Positions 22,680-34,235 of a stretch of DNA of 64,000 nucleotides are shown here, one piece after another. The stretch's first letter is position 1. Each line of letters starts with the position of its first letter. The DNA lies in NCBI GenBank assembly GCA_009760855.2, contig WPIO01000054.1:2321001-2385000 (forward strand), in the 5' to 3' direction. The position numbers and the translations under genes were made by a program. A model generated the notes under the pieces. It did not search any database. It was given only the letters and a program-made list of their open reading frames with translations, and was not told the DNA's origin. Origin of the DNA: Cristatella mucedo. Lineage: Eukaryota; Bryozoa; Phylactolaemata; Cristatellidae.

Positions 22680-23700
22680 TCGCCAGGGCGACGAGTGCGG
22701 CTCAGATGGCTGCATCAGATGGGGCAACTCTTCGTCGACCAGACTGCCCGGCTGCCCGGTCTACTAGGGAACGTTAATGAGCCTTCAGGATCAGCCCGCG
22801 TTGGCTACTAATTCGCGTCCTTGAGAAACCGTCTCGCTCGAGTTGCAACAGTGGGTTGTGCAAAATGGCCCACCCCCATCGCAGTGGGGCCTCCGGATGT
22901 GCGGCCGCAGAGACCAGCGTCTGTCGCTCCTGAATCGTGTGCACTCGGCTTAGGAAAAGCTTTGGCGTCGGCCTTCACTCGCGGCCTTGACACGCCATGC
23001 CTTTCAGCTAGTCGCCGCCGACAGGCTGGGTGCAGATTGCCGGTGCAGCCCGTGCGCGACGTTGCGCTGACGCACGCACACTGACGCACGCAAGCGAGAC
23101 CTCGAAGCGCCACGCGCAACGCGGCAAGGTTTGCAGACGCAAGCGGGCAGCGCTCGCGCGACTTTCGGGTGCTCCCGCGCCCAGCGCGCGGCGATCTCAG
23201 CGTAACGCGCGTCTTGACACGCGAACGTCACGTCCGAGCACTCGCCGTAGCCGCAGCAGACGCTGCGAGGCAGGTTAAGATATTTAGCTGCCCGGGACGC
23301 TCTGAGCTCCGCCCGGCCGCCCGCGAAATTGTCCTGGCTAGGCGGCGACTGCCGACAGCCTGCTGCTACCGCTGTCGGCTGCCGGAAGCCCGGCTTCGGG
23401 CAGCCGCACGGTAGTCGCGGACGTCGTCTGCGTCGCGGACGTCGTCGACCGACGTTGACAAAGAAAGACTGCTGCGCAGGCGCCACCCGTCGCGCGCTCT
23501 GCTGTGCAGAAATAGCTCCGCCGGAGGGAGCGGAAAAGACCGGTCCGGAAGAGCTAAAAGACCGGGGCAGGACCGGCACTTTGCAGGAAAAAGGCCGCCT
23601 GGGAAAGAAACGGCCGTCCGCGGGATCCGGAATGGGCCCAGGGTCCGGAATAGGCTGACGAGCTGCAGTGTGCCGCGCTCACACGTGGCGACGAATAGTG
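22680..23700. other. CpG-rich island without a recognised gene
   Basis: About 1 kb of GC-rich, CpG-dense DNA with long overlapping frames on both strands, typical of high GC and not of coding. It could be an island promoter, but no adjoining gene is recognised. Confidence 0.5.
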
Positions 23701-23872
23701 TTTATTGACAAATAATTTTCCCGTCGCGTCTTGGAATGAACGTTTGGTAAGCTCTGGGGCCCGGCTTGGAAAAGCTTTTCCGTGCATTTGCGACAGCCCC
23801 CGTCTTGACCGTCGCAACTCGCCTCTCACGCACGAATTTCTGCCCGAGCGACTCACTGCCGCGGCCAGCCCA
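23701..23872. other. No gene recognised
   Basis: Flank of the CpG-rich island, without a feature I can name. Confidence 0.35.
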
Positions 23873-24300
23873 CTGCCAGCTCACACTCCCGTCAGTAGTG
23901 ACGATGCTGCTCTCTCCGATGACTTAAGATTTTCTTCAAATAAATTAATTATAATTTAAATATATAATAATAAAACAGTCTCAGGAATCTCAATATGGAA
24001 TAATAAAACAGTCTCTTCCTGTTTCCGACGCACGAGACTTCACTTAAGGGCATTGAAAAACAAGACGATGGAAATCCGCTCGCATTTTCTCCGCGTATAC
24101 TGCTATATCCGCGATATATATCCGCGTATACTGCTCGCTGTACTGTTGCTGAATCTGCTCGCTATAGCCGACGAATGTGACTCGCTTTTTCTTTCAATTC
24201 ACTATTCACTTTTCAATTCACTACCGGCCAGTCCACTGCCAGCTCACACTTCCGTCAGTAGTGACGACGCTCTCTGGTGACTTATATCGCTCTCTGATGA
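23873..24300. repeat. Direct repeat about 355 bases apart, plus a short inner repeat
   Basis: 'ccactgccagctcacact' followed by 'cgtcagtagtgacga' occurs at about 23868-23905 and again at about 24233-24268. Between them, 'tccgcgtatactgct' occurs twice (about 24097 and 24119). Confidence 0.75.
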
Positions 24301-24865
24301 CGTTACAGCTGACGAATGTGGCTCGCTCGCTTTCTCTCAGCAAAACGCATATTCACTAGAAGGAAGAGACCTAATTCGCTCAAGCTTCTACACAAGTACC
24401 CGATAGTCAGCGTTACTAAGCACAGTACGAAATGGCAAGGACTGGTCCGTCAGAACAATCCATCAAATCCTTCAGAATGCCTTCCTGCTAGGCTTTGAGG
24501 CGGGCGTGCGTGACTGCGTCGCGACTTCGAGCTGTCGGTGGCACCGAGATAGGTAGAATGCAGTCTCAAATGCAATAATACCAAGCATCCTACACATTTG
24601 TGCAACGCGCTGACAATGTGCTGCAGCATGCTACTACTAACCGTATGTTGACAGCGTGCTACGAACACTGAGCAACGAGTGCAACGAACCAGCTCGTGTC
24701 GTCACGTCGCGCTTCTTTTTCAGCCCAGCGAGAACTGCTTTTTTCTGCCTACAAAAAAATTAGGTTATCTGAGGACGCCATGCCAATTATTGTTAGCCGA
24801 GTGCTGCAATGTCAGAGTGCTGCAGGCACTGGCTCTTTTTGTGCTAATACAAATAAACAAACATT
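24301..24865. other. No gene recognised
   Basis: No supportable gene; a worn LX-like 3' UTR (gcatgctactactaaccgta) may lie near 24626. Confidence 0.4.
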
Positions 24866-24985
24866 AGCTTATTTAGCCTCGTTTGTATATCGGCAGACGA
24901 GCTTCAGCGGCTATCGCCGCCGCTTGCAGTTTGCAATATAAAATCACCCACTGCAAGAATCTATTGGGTGACCTCGGTCATGAAA
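24866..24985 (-). mobile_element. SINE family SA, truncated
   Basis: Minus copy with the SA 3' end (agcctcgtttgtatatcgg on plus), 'ctatcgccgccgcttgcagt' and a damaged B box. The head is missing. Confidence 0.72.
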
Positions 24986-25010
24986 TATATATATATATAT
25001 ATATATATAT

Positions 25011-25150
25011 AGTTCTTTTGTACAGCGCCCCAAGAGAACTTAATCTCTATTCAGGCGCTTTCTCATATGCCTCGGGGCTCGAGCCCAAGACCTCATCCAG
25101 ACCTTGATCTGGGCGAGCATCTTAACCGCTGGACGAAACCAGCTCGGCAT
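25011..25150 (-). mobile_element. SINE family SB
   Basis: Minus copy directly after a (TA)n run that follows the SA copy. Plus words: 'gcgccccaagagaacttaat', 'tattcaggcgctttctcata', 'ggctcgagcccaagacctc' and 'ccgctggacgaaaccagct'. Confidence 0.83.
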
Positions 25151-25439
25151 GAAGTCCATGCATCTTGCCTCGGGGGATATCGCGGCCAGTTATATGCTAG
25201 TTGCAAGCAAACCGGTGTGATGGAACACATGCTTTTGCCTCTAACGTTGCTAATTATACCGATGTATAGCAATTGATTGATTTACGAATCTACCTTGGTT
25301 GACGTAACAATTACTAGGCAGCTTTTTAAAACCGCGTATTAACAACTCGTTCTAAAGCGCCGATCATCCCGCCTAAGTAATTACTCTTGCACTAGCAATG
25401 TCAGTTTCATGTTCTACCTCAGTAGTAGGAGAGACCCAC
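25151..25439. other. No gene recognised
   Basis: Unrecognised spacer. Confidence 0.35.
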
Positions 25440-25735
25440 AGTTGTACAAGTTCATAATTTCTTACGTAACGACAACTACTCTCCTGCTGCCGACTACGGC
25501 ACATATTTTCCAGTGATCCTGAGACGCTACTTCTATGCAAATCACTACCTCAATTTATCTCCTGACTCTGCTATGCTTCCTACTTTCTCTTTGTTGCGTG
25601 AGATGAAGTCTGTTGGCTACCGAATGCGTGCCAAAGGCCGCTTAGGCTGTGAGTGCGCTACACAAAACTCTCATGCGTAACACCCACTTAGTCTTTATGG
25701 CTTTGAGGAGTTACAGACGGAGATACATTAGGAAA
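25440..25735 (+). mobile_element. LY 3' end
   Basis: Contains the LY words 'gccgactacggcacata', 'ctttctctttgttgcgtgag', 'cttaggctgtgagtgcgcta' and 'acggagatacatta'. The tail is a single ACATT unit. The rest of the element is missing. Confidence 0.82.
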
Positions 25736-25789
25736 ATTCAGAGATTGGATTACCACAGTTTTCTGTACAGACTTTAAAGTATAGGTCCC

Positions 25790-26045
25790 ACTTGAATTCA
25801 ATCTAGATAATACAATTTTCTCAATGGCTCTCACTGCATCTCTTGCCAATGCAATAGCTAAGCACGATCTGGGTAACTATTTGTACTTTATTTTATTTTT
25901 AGGCTTTTATTCTATACAGATTTCATACAGCTGTACCAGTGTAACACCCCTGGTACCACTTAGCACCTCAAACTATCTCAACTCCGTTACAGCTCGCATT
26001 GATGAAATTCGCTCTGGGACGGTATCTAATTTTTCAAATTAAATT
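25790..26045 (+). mobile_element. LX reverse-transcriptase fragment, highly decayed
   Basis: The plus frame reads SMALTASLANAIAKHDLG...STSNYLNSVTA, which aligns with the LX stretch around motif C ([13 protein letters not shown]...[11 protein letters not shown]). The YADD box itself is destroyed. Confidence 0.65.
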
Positions 26046-26929
26046 AATTTTCTAATTAAATTAATACAAAACCCATCTCAACGATCATCAGAAAATTTCT
26101 TTGCCCGCGTGCCCTATCCTACTTACCTGACACTGACCTAGCGCAAAGTTAAATACAAGGGTTCTTGCATATTGGTAGCCTTAACTGTCTTCTTGTTAGC
26201 CACACTATGCTGACCACAACATGCTACTTGTTAAGTTTTTTTTGCACTCGTCTAGTCAATATTTTTAATTTATTTATTTTTCCTTGAATACGATAAAATT
26301 GACTGACATATTTTCAGTGATATTTTTATTTGTATTATCTCGTGCATCGTCTGCAAGCGCACACTCCGCCATTTTCCTTGCAAAAGGGTGAGTTTCCCTA
26401 AATAATCACTGCAAATGCCCAATTAAGTCTACATATTTTCAAGTGTCGATATTTTAGATGTGCATATGGTATATGTAGTGAGCGTATTTAAAATACTTAT
26501 ATATTTTCTATTTTCTATTTATTTTCTATTTTTCATTTCCCACTTGCAGTTTTCCGTTTTCCATTTGTATTTTCTATACGTTTGTATGTTATCGGAGAAG
26601 GATAAGCACGCCCGTGGGCAGGCGACTACCCGTGGCGGCTTTTACGACTTGCCCTTGAAGATCGACGAGCCGGAGCGATAAGACGCTCGTGCTTGTTTAA
26701 AAAAAACCGTAGCCTTCCATGTACGTCACGTCGTCTAGCATCGATGCTCACCGACCACTCGCCAACCGATTCATCTACTTAAGGCCTCTGTCACTAGAAG
26801 TCCAAGATCAGATCCGAGGACGCGTCAAAGGTCAGATTCAAGACCAGGTCCGAGGCCGGCTTCTTTTTCTGCTGCATAGCTACTTGACGTACTTGCTCAC
26901 CAGGCCTTTGCCCACCGTCGCTCATCCAC
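26046..26929. other. No gene recognised
   Basis: AT-rich, with a pyrimidine-rich low-complexity tract (tattttct words, about 26500-26575). No supportable gene. Confidence 0.45.
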
Positions 26930-27520
26930 TCTTCAGGCTGCATTTGTTAAGCTGTGCCACTAAGCGACCTCAAATCCTTCAAAGATCTTGCACCAGCTCG
27001 TTTGCTCCCAAAGTTTCGAATTACTCCTTCCTGACTCTAGTCACTAACCCACCACCGTTGGCGACATTTTAAAAGAAGCAGAAAATCCACCCGCTCATCT
27101 GGGCAGATTTGCCGAGTCCGTTTAGATGAAGTTTCTTTCACTTTGAGGCTGCGTGCGCCTAAAACTTCGTTCGAAAAAAAGAGGCAAAGCCAGGAGCTTC
27201 GGGGGGCGTGGCGGCCTGTGCGTCTGGGGGGGGGCTTCCCACCAGCGCCTGCCTGCGGCAAACGAGAAGTGGCCGCAGTGACTCCGACGTGACGACAAAA
27301 CGACGCCGAGCACCAAGGGTGCGGCCGCTGGCCCACCCGATCGCTTCCGGACTCGGCTTCCACCAATTAGGCCAAGAGGTGGCAGCTGCCACTCCTGCCA
27401 CCTCCTGGCTACGCCTCTGTACTCTATCCTCAACCGATCGACATCCTTCTAAACTAGCATACGCAAAGAGCCTGGAGAGAGATTAAGCTCTCTTAGGTGA
27501 TGTCGCAATTTTATTAATTT
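26930..27520 (+). mobile_element. LX 3' part split by unrelated DNA
   Basis: LX C-terminal codons (cctcaaatcctt, ttgctcccaaagt) occur at about 26965-27075 and the LX end (gcctggagagagattaagct) at 27457-27500. The CpG-rich 27081-27453 between them does not look like LX and may be an insertion. Heavily decayed. Confidence 0.55.
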
Positions 27521-27597
27521 AGCTATTGGAATCATTTTTCTCAATCCACAGCAGCTGGCCAGCTAAGCCCTTCCTGCGGTTGCCGATATATCGCCAT

Positions 27598-27755
27598 GTT
27601 GAGTTTGCCCAGTGGTTAAAATGCTCGCCCTATCGAAGTTCAATGCGAATTTTGTAATGGCCGAGGTCGTGGGCTCGAGCCTGGAGGAGAGGCATATGTC
27701 ACGATCCACAATAGAGACCGAGGTATCTTAAGATTCTATACAAACGAATTACGTT
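27598..27755 (+). mobile_element. SINE family SB, diverged
   Basis: Plus copy: 'gcccagtggttaaaatgctc' head, 'ggtcgtgggctcgagcct' B box, 'atagagaccgaggtatctt' and 'ctatacaaacgaatta' end. An extra 20-odd bases lie between the A and B boxes. Confidence 0.72.
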
Positions 27756-28694
27756 ATTATATTTGGCTGGCTTTACAAAGCCGTTCCTGCCCTTACCATG
27801 CGAACACTTTTGAATACTTGCGAACAACTTCCTTTAAAAGATAGAATAAATACTATTCCGCGAGGTCTCATCCACTCACTAGCGGCAAACGGACAGAAAT
27901 ACGTCGGCGTTCTACTGGAGCAGGCTACCGGCGATACCATTGAGGGAGGGGGGGGGTCGGCACTCTCAAAAGATGATTGGTTAGGAGGTCCACCATCCGG
28001 GCGGCTGCTCTCGACGTTAAAAGAGTGCAGTCGGTCGTGCTTGCAGCATTCTCGCGGAACCCGCCGACTGCGAAGCTAGCGACGCACGACTCCAGCTGTT
28101 AGTCGTCCGTGGGGCTACGCCGAGCCCGAGTGGCACACTTTGGAGCCGGAGACAGCAGACTGCACGCACTCCGCATCTACAAGACACCGACGGTAAGAAT
28201 GGGTCGTCGGCGATTTGATTAGCGTCCAAGACCGTTGTCGGTTAGATGCAATATGGCGCCGCCGTATATTCGCGGCTGGGTGGCGCTCTGCTGTCGGCTC
28301 GGGTGGGGGAGCGGGGAAAGACGCTCTCATTTAGGGCACTCGAATTTTGAACACAAAGCAGCCACGCAGAAGCGCGATGCTGCGATGACGTTACCGTCTA
28401 GGCTAGTCCCTGTTATCGCGTTTCGCGCGCGTCGGATCTTCGCGGGTCCTCGCCTATTGGGGGGGGGGGGGAAAGGCGGGGCGCGCTCTTCACGTCCGCC
28501 GCCGCCTTTCAGGTCGCCGCGAGTTCGAGTCGCTTCTGCTGCGGTCGATCCTCTCAATCGACTTTTCGCTGCAATCGTTGGCGATGGCCGCGATGGATGC
28601 ATCTTCGGCAGCCATGTCATGTGAATGAGGCATAATAAAACAGCTCTAAACCTTTTTTCGTTGATTTGACTCTCTGTATCGGTGCGAATAAATC
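27756..28694. other. CpG-rich DNA without a recognised gene
   Basis: Moderately to strongly CpG-rich, with G runs at about 27945 and 28460. Overlapping frames on both strands, none recognisable. Confidence 0.4.
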
Positions 28695-28858
28695 GGCTGA
28701 TTTGACAGCTTCATTTTGTAAAGCAGCTGAAGAGCTTTAGCGGCCATCGCTGCGGCTTGCAGTGAGACCTAGAGGTTCGCAGGAGAAAAAAAGGACTGCA
28801 AAGGACTGCAGGATTCGAACCCGCGACCCCGAGGTCGCGAAGAGCGAGCAATTGTAGT
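28695..28858 (-). mobile_element. SINE family SA, diverged
   Basis: Minus copy with 'ggatcgaac'-type B box (aggattcgaacccgcgaccc on plus), 'gccatcgctgcggcttgcag' and the 3' end 'ggctgatttgacagcttc'. A short duplication (aaggactgca twice) lies in the middle. Confidence 0.72.
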
Positions 28859-28977
28859 TGCAGCTGCGACTCTAAAGATTGGCTGGCCTTTTTTTATAGG
28901 AGCAGCAGTGTAATACAGCTCTGACGCGTACGCTGTAGCCGCGATGGCATCTTCTCATCATCTCATGAATAAAGATA

Positions 28978-29026
28978 TATATATATGTGTATGTATGTAT
29001 GTATGTATGTATGTATGTGTATGTGC
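28978..29026. repeat. (ATGT)n microsatellite
   Basis: About nine tgta/atgt units. Confidence 0.9.
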
Positions 29027-29067
29027 ATAGATATACAGTATTGCATGTATATTTTTATAGTGGCAGC

Positions 29068-29195
29068 ACATGTTGGCTACCGAATGCGTACCGAAAGCCG
29101 CTTAGGCTGTGAGTGCGCTATATACAAAACTCTCCTGCGTAACACCCACATGGTCTTTGTGACTTGGTGGAGTTACTGACGGAGATACATTGCAT
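29068..29195 (+). mobile_element. LY 3' end only
   Basis: Carries 'ttggctaccgaatgcgtacc', 'cttaggctgtgagtgcgcta', 'cacccacatggtctttgtga' and ends 'cggagatacatt'. Only the last 130 bases of LY. Confidence 0.83.
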
Positions 29196-29692
29196 GCAGA
29201 GCGAGCAGCTGTGGATTTCTAAAAGGTACTTAGCTCACCTTGAATCTGGCGACTGTTGGCAGTCCAGTTGTTCCAATATTCCATAGCGACATCATAATGT
29301 AACCTTCGATCGAAGTCGCATGCCTTATGTCTTGATCGATATGCATTCGAAAGCAGCTGCCCTGCAACTATGCCATACTGGAATAAAAACTGCCACCCCT
29401 AATTAACTGGGTCGCACCAGTCGTCCTACGTATGGATGACGGAGGTGGATGACGGTTGGCCAAGAGCTGACCAACCGGCCAAGCCGTTAGCAGGCTTACG
29501 GAAATCAAGTAGTGACGTTAAGGCTCACCTGCTTTAGATGCGTAAAGAATAAACATCGTCTTCACAGATAGGCCATTTTTCTTTTTTTCAAAGGCTCACG
29601 TTTCTGCTGCACGCTCCTGCTTGACTGAAGTGATCGCACGATCGATTCGTCGCGGGCCCGACTTTACTCTGTTGGATGCACCCTCTATAATA
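29196..29692. other. 5' flank of GPCR2
   Basis: No separate gene seen. The frame of GPCR2 stays open upstream of its ATG for some distance, but its first possible start there is TTG and the peptide lacks a signal-like stretch, so I treat this as non-coding flank or intron. Confidence 0.45.
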
Positions 29693-29700
29693 TTTTCCAG
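29684..29700 (+). promoter_or_regulatory. Candidate 3' splice acceptor before GPCR2
   Basis: 'tataatattttccag' ends at 29700, 13 bases before the ATG. It supports choosing 29714 as the start over the upstream open frame. Confidence 0.5.
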
Positions 29701-29713
29701 TGACAAGGATCGA

Positions 29714-30841
29714 ATGGATCACGACGGCAACGACTTGGACGCACATTCAAACGTGGACGCGGTAGAGCCGCACAGCTATGAATTGGAAAGCGAAGCCTAC
29801 GAGGATCTTTGCGACAACTTCGGGAGTACGGAGTATGTTATTAGGTCCATGTGGATGTACGCAGGGTATCCGATACTAGCAGTTGGCACGGTCGGGCACG
29901 TACTGTCGGTGCTACTGCTTCTCGTCACCAAGTCGATTCGACAAATGCCAGTGTCCGTGTTCCTGCTCACCATGTCTCTGGCGGGACTCGTGTCGCTTTA
30001 CATCGGACTGCTGTCCAACATTGTCATGTATCAGTCGTGCCTCGTCACGCTGTTCCGGGACATGACGAGCGAGTTCGGCTGCCGGCTCCACGTTGCAGCA
30101 CTCTACGTGTCATTTCACCTTTACTCGTGGATGGAGGCTTGCATCGCCGTCGAAAGGATGGCGGCCGTCAGGTGGCCGCATCGCTACAGGTCCTGGTTTA
30201 CTAGGCGCAACAACTCGATCGCCGTCGGCGCCATCTTCGTGGCTCTGTGCGCCGTCAACTACGTCCCCTTCAGAGCGTTCGGATACCTGTACGGGTTCTC
30301 GTGCCAGGTCGTCGACGAGACCGCGTTCGGCTGGTGGCTCTACGTTCACTGCGTCGTCTACGTGGTACTGCCGGCCGCCATGGTACTCGCATCGAACGGC
30401 CTGACGCTGCACACGATGTGCAGCTCCAAGCTGAGCAGCAGTGTGTGCGTTCGCAAGGCCAAGCCCATCACGGCCATGATGATCGCGCTGAACGCGACAT
30501 TCGTCGTCACCGCCGGTCCTCTTCTCGTCGTCGAGCTGGACAGAATCGAAGGCAGCGCCGCCGCCAGCAGTATCATGGACATAGCTTGGTCCGGCTCTCG
30601 CTTGCTGGCGTACTTGGGAAACTCTCTGACGTTCGTTGTGTACTTAGCCATGGCTGCGAGGTTCAGGCGGGCCATGGGCCAGCTGGTGACGGGGACGAAG
30701 CGAAAGCAGCGTGATCTCCCGAGGAGGGCCGCCGCGCTGGGTGAACGGCAGCAGCAAAGTGCTCAATTTCATCGCCGAACGAGCTACTCGGAGACGAGCA
30801 GCACGACCTTGACCTACGACACGTCGGTCGGAGCAGTGTGA
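29714..30841 (+). CDS. GPCR2: atypical rhodopsin-class seven-helix receptor
   Basis: 375 residues from the ATG at 29714; an in-frame TTG at 29621 would add 31 residues but is not favoured. Helices at roughly 47-72, 79-102, 122-148, 167-187, 210-234, 251-273 and 289-313. C123 (3.25) and C197 form the expected outer disulfide; E147-R148 is the helix-3 motif. H62 replaces N1.50, G91 replaces D2.50, A267-level residue replaces W6.48, and T305-F306 replace N-P, with Y310 kept. The helix-4 end reads YVPFRAFGY, as in GPCR4 (YVPFRAHGY), marking these two as the closer pair. The inner tail has a basic segment (near 329-338) and then a Ser/Thr cluster (SYSETSSTT). GC-rich third positions differ from the AT-richer GPCR1. 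Ligand unknown; expected at the plasma membrane. Confidence 0.92.
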   Translation: MDHDGNDLDAHSNVDAVEPHSYELESEAYEDLCDNFGSTEYVIRSMWMYAGYPILAVGTVGHVLSVLLLLVTKSIRQMPVSVFLLTMSLAGLVSLYIGLLSNIVMYQSCLVTLFRDMTSEFGCRLHVAALYVSFHLYSWMEACIAVERMAAVRWPHRYRSWFTRRNNSIAVGAIFVALCAVNYVPFRAFGYLYGFSCQVVDETAFGWWLYVHCVVYVVLPAAMVLASNGLTLHTMCSSKLSSSVCVRKAKPITAMMIALNATFVVTAGPLLVVELDRIEGSAAASSIMDIAWSGSRLLAYLGNSLTFVVYLAMAARFRRAMGQLVTGTKRKQRDLPRRAAALGERQQQSAQFHRRTSYSETSSTTLTYDTSVGAV

Positions 30842-31851
30842 ATGTGCATTGTTTGCCTCGGGCAATCGAGTCGACGAACTCGAAGCCTGCTGCACGCCTT
30901 CCACCAGCTGAACGCTTTTCTGATAAGCCACCGCATTAACTCTAATTTCCCTTTTGCTCAGAAGCTGCTGCCCGAAAATTAGCTTAGAAACTGCTGCCCA
31001 CCGAGCGTATTCGAATGCTTAGTTACATGCAGTAATCAGTTTGAAGATTCGCTTGAGATAGCCGATGTAAAAGCAATTAAAAAAAATACTGCCGATGCAA
31101 TCGACATTCTTGCAAGACAAGAGTGTGGAGTTTGTAAGTTTTAAGTTTTTGTGGAGTTTTTAAGTGCATATGCAGTACTGAAAAAGTATGTGTGAAAAAT
31201 ATTTTTCATGATGCCTAATCTATCGGCTTAATGCTTGACGTTTTGCTACGAATGAATAAATGCTTACGTTCTTAAATGCTCAGCTGATGTGGTCTGCACA
31301 TGACTTTTAGCTCAGTGCAATTCTCTGCGACTAGGCTTGTGTGTCAACAGTGATCTAGCAAGTGTGGCATCTCACCGACCCGTAAGGCTCACTGTCGATC
31401 ACATTATCGACTTATTGAATAAGTATACAATATATACAAAAATATATGTATATACATTTATTTTATTATACATTACACGTGTATAATTTAATATACTAAT
31501 TATATACTAAAAATTATGATTATATATAGTGTTGTGATTAAGCAGAGTGACTGGTTGTTTCGCCCTAGCATTCTCTTTCGCGCTATTTTACCTTTCAGAC
31601 CTTGGCCTTGCCTGGATATCTGTAGCTGCACAAATACACTGCATCGCCACTGAACAGCTGCATTGCTGCAGCCAGTGAAGCTGGCGCGATCGACTTAGCA
31701 CAACTAGTGTCGAGCGAGGAGTGCTTTTACAAAAATGGCCATCTGTCAGCAAGTCGCTGAGTAGCTAAAACTTTTGACTTTCCAGATCGTCGATGGATCT
31801 GTGTGGAGTCGCATGCCGAGCCCCCGACAATAAAACGCTGGTGCTATGTCG

Positions 31852-31855
<4 letters not shown>
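30842..31855. other. 3' flank of GPCR2
   Basis: No second gene. An AATAAA at 31255-31260, about 415 bases after the stop, is a candidate polyadenylation signal. The stretch 31400-31540 is AT-rich. Confidence 0.45.
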
Positions 31856-31922
<67 letters not shown>

Positions 31923-32090
31923 TCGCTCTTTCACTGTCTTTCCTCTATCTCTCTTGTCAATCTCTCGTCTCTCTCGTATCTCTCTGTCTCTCTCTCTCGT
32001 CTCTCTCTTCCCTCAACAGCTCTTTCTCTCCCTTCACCTCACTCGTATCTCTCTCTGTCTCTGTCTCTCTCTCTCGCTCTCTCTACCAGA
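31856..32090. repeat. (CT)n microsatellite with degenerate flank
   Basis: About 60 bases of perfect (CT)n, then interrupted CT-rich DNA. Long Ser/Leu frames on one strand and Arg/Glu frames on the other are artefacts. Confidence 0.95.
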
Positions 32091-32563
32091 GAGAGCTGTT
32101 GATTACGCTTCTTACGGCATTTGGGACGCACCTCATCCCCTTCGTTCGGCGCTCAATGGCTGCTCAGGGCGGCAAGTCTGACCGCAACGCTGGCGTTGCG
32201 CCAACGTAACTCTTCGGGGTCAAAAGGCCCTGGATCATCACCGTCAAGAACCCGCAGCACAGTCGCGTGGCGCCCGGCTTCACCCTGTTGAATCTGCTCA
32301 CGAAGCTAGCCGGCGCCGTATCGGCTGGTGCCGTAGCGATCCGTTCGATACGGCGCCTGCGATGCGACGACTGGGGGGGGTGGGGACACACACGCTCGCG
32401 TCTCGCACTGAGCGAGTCGCGAGCGCTCGCTCGACGCTATTGCAGAGAGACGACGTTGCTCGGCAACGTCGGCGTCTTCCACGCGGCGCTTTTTCCCTAC
32501 TGGGCATCTCAGGCATCCGATGCTTCCGGCGAATCCCATAAATAATAAAAAAAAACGTCTTGG
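32091..32563. other. No gene recognised
   Basis: GC-rich DNA with short overlapping frames; nothing supportable. Confidence 0.4.
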
Positions 32564-32730
32564 CGGATTCTACGCAGCCTCAGTCACGTACAGCGGCAAA
32601 AGAGCCCGACCGGCCGGCTATCGCCGCCGCCGCCGCCGCCGCCGCTCGCAGTGGGCAATAAAGGATCGCTCAACTGCTTCACAGTTCGAACCCGCGATAC
32701 CACGGTCGTCAAGAGTGAGCGCTGCACCCC
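32564..32730 (-). mobile_element. SINE family SA with GCC expansion
   Basis: Minus copy. The 'ctatcgccgccgcttgcagt' segment has expanded to about eight GCC triplets; 'gggcaataaaggatcgc' and a B-box region (agttcgaacccgcgat) follow. Confidence 0.72.
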
Positions 32731-32772
32731 GCGGGCACCCGCTGGTGTGCAGCATCTCGCCCAGATAGTTAC

Positions 32773-32915
32773 CGAGCTCGTTTGGGGTCCAGCGGTTAAG
32801 CTGCTCGCCCCCGACCAAAGGTCAAGGCTGAGGTCGCGGGCTCCAGCCCCTGAGGCTCACGCGAAGCGCCTGAATAGAGATTGAGTTCTCTTGGGGCGCT
32901 ATACAAATAATTATT
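32773..32915 (+). mobile_element. SINE family SB
   Basis: Plus copy: head 'gggtccagcggttaagctgc', B-box region 'gtcgcgggctccagcccc', then 'aagcgcctgaatagagattg', 'agttctcttggggcgctata' and an A/T tail. Confidence 0.82.
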
Positions 32916-33865
32916 AAAAAATATATATATATATATATTTTCCCGTTTTAGTTATTGATGTGGTATATCGAGCGTTGGAGCCCTCAACTGCCCTAATAGC
33001 TAACGGAAAATGCGAGCGCCGCGTCATTGACGAGCGCACGCTCATGCTGCTAATATACCAATTAATTATGTAATCATTTAATTTACGCCACAATTAACCC
33101 GTGCACGCTACTTCCAAAAGTGCACCGTCGCGGCTTCTGCAGTTAACACGCTTAGGCCGCTCGCAGAGTGCTCGCTCGCAGCGGAGCTGACACGTGACGC
33201 GCTGACACGCGACACGACGCCGCCGTCCGTTCTGAACCCATGCAGCGCTGCTGAACCGTGCTCCAAAAGCGCCGCTAGCAAGTCGCAGGCATCGGCGCAG
33301 AGACTGCGCATGCGCACCGACGGCCTTCCGGCGATTGGTGTGCCGGCAGCACGGCTGGTTTATTTCTGTGCGATAACCTAACCAGATCCGATAGCGCAGA
33401 GATTAGCCGTCGCAGGAGAAGGGACGCACAGATCCGGCGGCAGTTGGAGAATGGAAGCGTCCTTCCGGCGTCAGCTTCGGTGAGAGAGAGACGCTCCTTC
33501 GGTTGCCACGGCTGAGGCAAGCGACCTGCGGTCGGGTGCGGCTTACCCGTACTTGGCTGCCGATAAAAATGGGCGAGCGGTTAGGGATCGTGGGTAGCCG
33601 CGGCATTAGCTGCAACAGCGGCACCAAAGAGGCCAACAACTCCAACATAATCGGTTCTCTCGCGTCAGCGACACAGAACGGTCTATTCGAGAACGAGGCT
33701 GCGACTGGTATCTATCGCTGACGGCAGAGGCTTTTGCTCGGCAGCTCCTGAGGACTGTGGAGCAAAATTTTAAAAAATTATGAACTTTGAATATGAAAAG
33801 TATTATACTTGAATTTATATTTTTTAATTTGAACCTGAAAATTATGGAGCTCGCTTTCATAATTT
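32916..33865. other. No gene recognised
   Basis: Partly CpG-rich (33100-33740). Overlapping frames only. Confidence 0.4.
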
Positions 33866-33955
33866 TTGCGAAACGACAGCTACTCTCCGGCCGCCGACCA
33901 TGGCACATGCTTACCAGCGATGCTGAGCTGCTACTTCCATGCGACTACCTGTGCG
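33866..33955 (+). mobile_element. LY fragment
   Basis: 'cgaaacgacagctactctcc', 'gccgaccatggcacat' and 'gagctgctacttccatgcga' match LY (acgacatctactctcc, gccgactatggcacat, aactgctacttctatgc). Confidence 0.7.
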
Positions 33956-33956
33956 C

Positions 33957-34235
33957 AGCTAGTAGGCAGACTTGACTGTGGAGCCGATGTGATCCTCAAG
34001 CGCAAGGTCACTTGGAACGGGACACCTAGATTTCGTGCAGATGCAACTGGACTGGAGATATGCATGCTGAGCCAATTCTTAGTGCTAAGCTTTCCCATTT
34101 CTTAATTACACTTGGTTTTCGCATAGCTATTACGCTGACTTTGTCATAATTTAATTTGATAATTTTGCTGCCATCCATGTGCGGATGTCAGCAACACATG
34201 CAGCAAGGGAGTGGAGAAAATTTGACGATGTATGG
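33957..34235 (-). mobile_element. LX internal fragment
   Basis: Matches the minus-strand LX copies: 'gtaggcagacttgactgtgg', 'aacgggacacctagatttcg', 'gagccaattcttagtg' and 'gctgccatccatgtgcggat'. It covers the stretch just after motif C. Confidence 0.8.

Noticed and set aside
29621-29713. N-terminal extension of GPCR2 from a TTG
   Set aside because: TTG is an improbable start in animals, the paralogues begin near the ATG at 29714, and a splice-acceptor-like site lies between.
30247-30714. 155-codon Arg-rich frame within GPCR2
   Set aside because: A shadow of the receptor in an alternative frame of GC-rich DNA.
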